64,000 nt of DNA from Phytoactinopolyspora limicola (GTDB taxonomy: Bacteria; Actinomycetota; Actinomycetes; Jiangellales; Jiangellaceae). The stretch spans positions 428,973 to 492,972 of the forward strand of contig NZ_JAAOEN010000004.1 of the NCBI RefSeq assembly GCF_011320225.1. Reading direction: 5' to 3'. Each line of letters opens with the position of its first letter. Position 1 is the stretch's first letter. Made by a program: the position numbers and the translations under genes. A model generated the notes under the pieces. It saw nothing but the letters and a program-made list of their open reading frames with translations. It was not told where the DNA came from and ran no database searches. This document shows positions 61,567 to 64,000 of this stretch, piece after piece.

Positions 61567-62289
61567 ATGGACAACTCTAGCGGAGTTGGCGTCCTTGACA
61601 AGGCCGCCTTGGTGTTGTCGGCACTCGAGGCCGGCCCAGCGACATTGGCCAACCTGGTCGCCTCCACCGGCCTAGCCCGGCCGACGGCCCACCGCCTAGC
61701 GGTAGCGCTAGAGCACCACCGCCTCGTCTCCCGCGACCTGCACGGCCGGTTCGTCCTCGGCCCCAGGCTCGGTGAACTGGCCACCGCGGCCGGCGAAGAC
61801 CGCCTGCTCGCCGCCGCCGGCCCAGTGCTGGCCCGGTTGCGGGAAGCCACCGGCGAGAGCACACAACTGTTCCGCCGCCAGGGTGACCAACGTATCTGCG
61901 TCGCCGCCGCGGAGCGGCCAAGCGGCCTGCGCGACACCATTCCGGTGGGTGCAACGGTCACCATGCTCGCCGGCTCCGCGGCCCAAGTCCTGCTCGCCTG
62001 GGAAGAACCCGAACGGATGCACCGCGGACTGCAGGGTGCCCGCTTCACCGCGACGATGCTCGCCGCCGTCCGCCGCCGCGGCTGGGCGCAGAGCGTCGGC
62101 GAACGCGAACCGGGCGTCGCGTCGGTGTCCGCCCCGGTCCGCTCCTCCAGTGGCCGCGTCGTCGCCTCGGTGTCGGTCTCCGGCCCCATCGAGCGGCTCA
62201 CCCGCCAGCCTGGACGGGTACACGCACCGGCCGTACTCGCCGCCGCCGAGCACCTCACCGGAGTGTTGAAGAACGCCGAAGAAGGCTAA
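61567..62289 (+). CDS. ndgR: IclR-family regulator NdgR
   Basis: IclR-type transcription factor of 240 aa. The N-terminus [20 protein letters not shown] and the [20 protein letters not shown] helix-turn-helix are nearly those of Streptomyces NdgR, a regulator of leucine and other amino-acid genes; the C-terminal part is the IclR effector domain ([25 protein letters not shown]). No ribosome site precedes ATG 61567, in keeping with a leaderless transcript. It diverges from leuC. Confidence 0.93.
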   Translation: MDNSSGVGVLDKAALVLSALEAGPATLANLVASTGLARPTAHRLAVALEHHRLVSRDLHGRFVLGPRLGELATAAGEDRLLAAAGPVLARLREATGESTQLFRRQGDQRICVAAAERPSGLRDTIPVGATVTMLAGSAAQVLLAWEEPERMHRGLQGARFTATMLAAVRRRGWAQSVGEREPGVASVSAPVRSSSGRVVASVSVSGPIERLTRQPGRVHAPAVLAAAEHLTGVLKNAEEG

Positions 62290-62316
62290 GAACCCGCGGC
62301 GACACCACTCTTCCGA

Positions 62317-63990
62317 TCAGTCGGCCGTCAAGCCCACGATAGGCACGGTGTTGTATGTCGGCACGGCCAGCTCCCCCACGTAGATCACCCGCTCGCCACT
62401 GACCCCACCCCAGGTTCGATGGCGTTCGCGCTCGACGACGAGGATCCGCAGCGGCCGCCCAGCGCTGACCGCACCGGACAGATCCATCGTGCCGCTCCAG
62501 TACCCGTCGTCTCCGGTCAGCGCCGTTTCGTCACCCCCGTCCACCGGCTTCCAGATGTCGGCATCGGATGAGTCCGCGGTGAACAGGCGACACCCGACGT
62601 ACGGCTTCCGGTCCTCGTTCGCCGTCCAGTACGACGCGCCGTGGAGGCTCACGGTGATGCTGGGTTCGTCCCCGTTGCGAAGGATCATCAGCGTACGGCC
62701 CGGTAGTGGTTGCACGATGTCGACGGTCGACACAGGAGAGAGGCTGAGGTCCACACCCAACGAGTTCGGCTGATAACGAGCGACGGCGAGTCGGACGAAC
62801 GGCATATAGGCCGCTCCGACCCATTGCACGTCGACGTACCAACACTGGCTCGCCTCGTCGTACCGCGGTTCGTAGCCCAGCACTGTCACCGGCACCGACG
62901 CCGCGCCCGTGCCCTCACCGACGGCCGCCACCGGCAGCACCGAGAACGACTCCCGATGGTGTGCTCCGGCCAGGAATTCGCGGGTCAGCGGGCGGACTCC
63001 ATGGGTCTGATGGATCGGATCCTGCCCGGCCTGCGAGCACCACGGCGGCAGCGAGGTGAGCCGCCACGCGTTGTCCTTCAACGTTCCAGCGGGCGGCTCC
63101 GAGTCTGCGACGACGACGCCCAGCAGTTCACCTTCACCGGTGAGATGCCAGGGCCGTTCCAGGTACACCCGCAGCCAGCCGCCATGGCGCACCCGTTTGG
63201 CCCGCAGCCAGCCGGGACCCGGCAGCGGCTCGGTGGTGAGATCGCCGACGGTCATCGGACCTGGGTCGTGATCCATGTCGATGACCGGCGGATCGACCAC
63301 CTGGAGGGGCTCGACCGCCCGGACGACAGGTGGCGGTGGGACCTCGGTGTTCGGCAACACCACCTCGACACCGTCGCCCACCGCCTGCTCGAGTGCACCG
63401 TCCGGGTAACAGTCGCCGAACCGGCCCGTCGCCACCAGCGCGTACGTCACCCGGCGTGCACCCGTGGAGGCGAACTCGTGTGCGGGTAGATCGTCGGTGC
63501 CGGTGTCCAGGTCGAAGAGCCGGCGGCCTTGATCGTCAGTGCCTGCGCGGATACACGTCACGGCCTGGTGCCTGATGTCGGCCAGCCGGGCCGGTCCGAT
63601 CCCGGGGATACGTTCGAGGTCATCGATGGATCCGAACGGGCGGCGACGGCGGATCTCGAAGGCGCGTTGATACCCGACGTGGATGATTCTAAAGAGCTGG
63701 CCGACGTCGCCGGTGTTGACGTTGACCTGTCCGGGGGCACAAACCTCGGCCGCATCGGCGAGCGACTCGGCCGCGTCGTCAGCTGGCAGGTGCCAGGTGA
63801 AAACCTCCGCGCTACGGGTCACCTCGCCGGGCCAGCTCTCGGTTGTGTCGTCGACGTGTTCGCGCCAGGTGGCACGCAACGTCACCGACTCCGTCGTGGC
63901 GGGATCCGCCGCGACGTCGATCCGGCACCTGGCGGCACTCTCCCCAGGCTGTCGGGTGATCTCCGGTGGGCTGGTGAAGTCAGCGGTCAC
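62317..63990 (-). CDS. Unknown protein with helix-hairpin-helix segment, possibly 5'-truncated by the window
   Basis: At least 557 aa, not recognised as a whole. Residues 90-145 resemble a ComEA-like helix-hairpin-helix module: VNVNTGDVGQLFRIIHVG, then RRPFGSIDDLERIPGIGPARL. The remainder is beta-rich with repeated Trp/Tyr (GAAYMPFVRLAVARYQPNS; ASYWTANEDRKPYVGCRLF). There is no signal peptide or membrane segment in the visible part. The first in-window GTG is 10 bp from the window end, so the true start may lie beyond it. The HhH suggests DNA or protein contact; the rest looks like a structural, secreted-type repeat region. Function unknown. Confidence 0.6.
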   Translation of the reverse strand: MTADFTSPPEITRQPGESAARCRIDVAADPATTESVTLRATWREHVDDTTESWPGEVTRSAEVFTWHLPADDAAESLADAAEVCAPGQVNVNTGDVGQLFRIIHVGYQRAFEIRRRRPFGSIDDLERIPGIGPARLADIRHQAVTCIRAGTDDQGRRLFDLDTGTDDLPAHEFASTGARRVTYALVATGRFGDCYPDGALEQAVGDGVEVVLPNTEVPPPPVVRAVEPLQVVDPPVIDMDHDPGPMTVGDLTTEPLPGPGWLRAKRVRHGGWLRVYLERPWHLTGEGELLGVVVADSEPPAGTLKDNAWRLTSLPPWCSQAGQDPIHQTHGVRPLTREFLAGAHHRESFSVLPVAAVGEGTGAASVPVTVLGYEPRYDEASQCWYVDVQWVGAAYMPFVRLAVARYQPNSLGVDLSLSPVSTVDIVQPLPGRTLMILRNGDEPSITVSLHGASYWTANEDRKPYVGCRLFTADSSDADIWKPVDGGDETALTGDDGYWSGTMDLSGAVSAGRPLRILVVERERHRTWGGVSGERVIYVGELAVPTYNTVPIVGLTAD

Positions 63991-64000
63991 CGGCCGGTGG

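Noticed and set aside
1-64000. tRNA, rRNA and riboswitch search by eye
   Set aside because: No sequence with a credible T-arm plus acceptor stem, rRNA stretch or known riboswitch core was recognised. A covariance-model scan could still find one.

Overview
The window is chromosomal DNA of a high-G+C actinobacterium. Codons end mostly in G or C, GTG and TTG starts are common, and several loci are actinobacterial hallmarks: sepIVA, ndgR, cofC (F420), a lysine-tailed HU, a SARP/BTAD regulator, a DUF3515 lipoprotein and the DUF177-rpmF-rnc-mutM cluster. Genus cannot be fixed from sequence alone. A non-Streptomyces, Jiangella-like actinomycete would fit, but this is a guess.

Region 1 (1-24.85 kb) is an accessory catabolic island. 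It holds an aryl-CoA ligase, an NhaC-type antiporter, two class-V PLP enzymes, an SDR, and a fused FAD monooxygenase/old-yellow-enzyme protein of the 2-aminobenzoyl-CoA monooxygenase/reductase type. It also has a cyclase-fold metal hydrolase, a TPP enzyme, a LivFGMHK importer divergent from an operon livK - DUF3830 - unknown - class-V PLP enzyme, an ADP-forming acyl-CoA synthetase, a second AMP-forming ligase and a B12-type acyl-CoA mutase catalytic subunit. Together they look like uptake, CoA activation and dearomatising degradation of an (amino)aromatic acid; the substrate is inferred.

Region 2 (24.85-46.98 kb) mixes housekeeping genes (ftsY, smc, mutM, rnc, rpmF, DUF177, sepIVA, coaD, rsmD, recG) with probable insertions: a DrrAB-type exporter, a 1120-residue SARP-NTPase regulator and a GltS-like symporter lie between or next to ftsY, smc and mutM.

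Region 3 (47-62.3 kb) carries fakA-like/rpmB, a GNAT enzyme, an atypical PRPP synthetase paralogue, thiL, a stand-alone Lrp sensor domain, a DUF3515 lipoprotein, ddl-gpsA-plsC, cofC, hup, leuCD and ndgR. The last gene (62.3-64 kb) is an unknown protein with a helix-hairpin-helix segment, possibly cut by the window edge.

The most unusual layer is non-coding. At least five families of dispersed intergenic repeats recur: (A) ~170-180 bp elements placed immediately 3' of genes, (B) ~70 bp perfect hairpins, (C) four-unit arrays of CCTCCTT/AAGGAGG, (D) TTGTCAGGCCGGACAA elements, and (E) palindromes ending in TGATCAT. Two family A copies form a 182-bp, about 98% identical inverted repeat that brackets a csbD-like gene and ends exactly on the two convergent stop codons. 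A lysine-rich replacement of the HU DNA-binding arm and an acyl-CoA mutase with a shortened substrate loop are the most unusual proteins.
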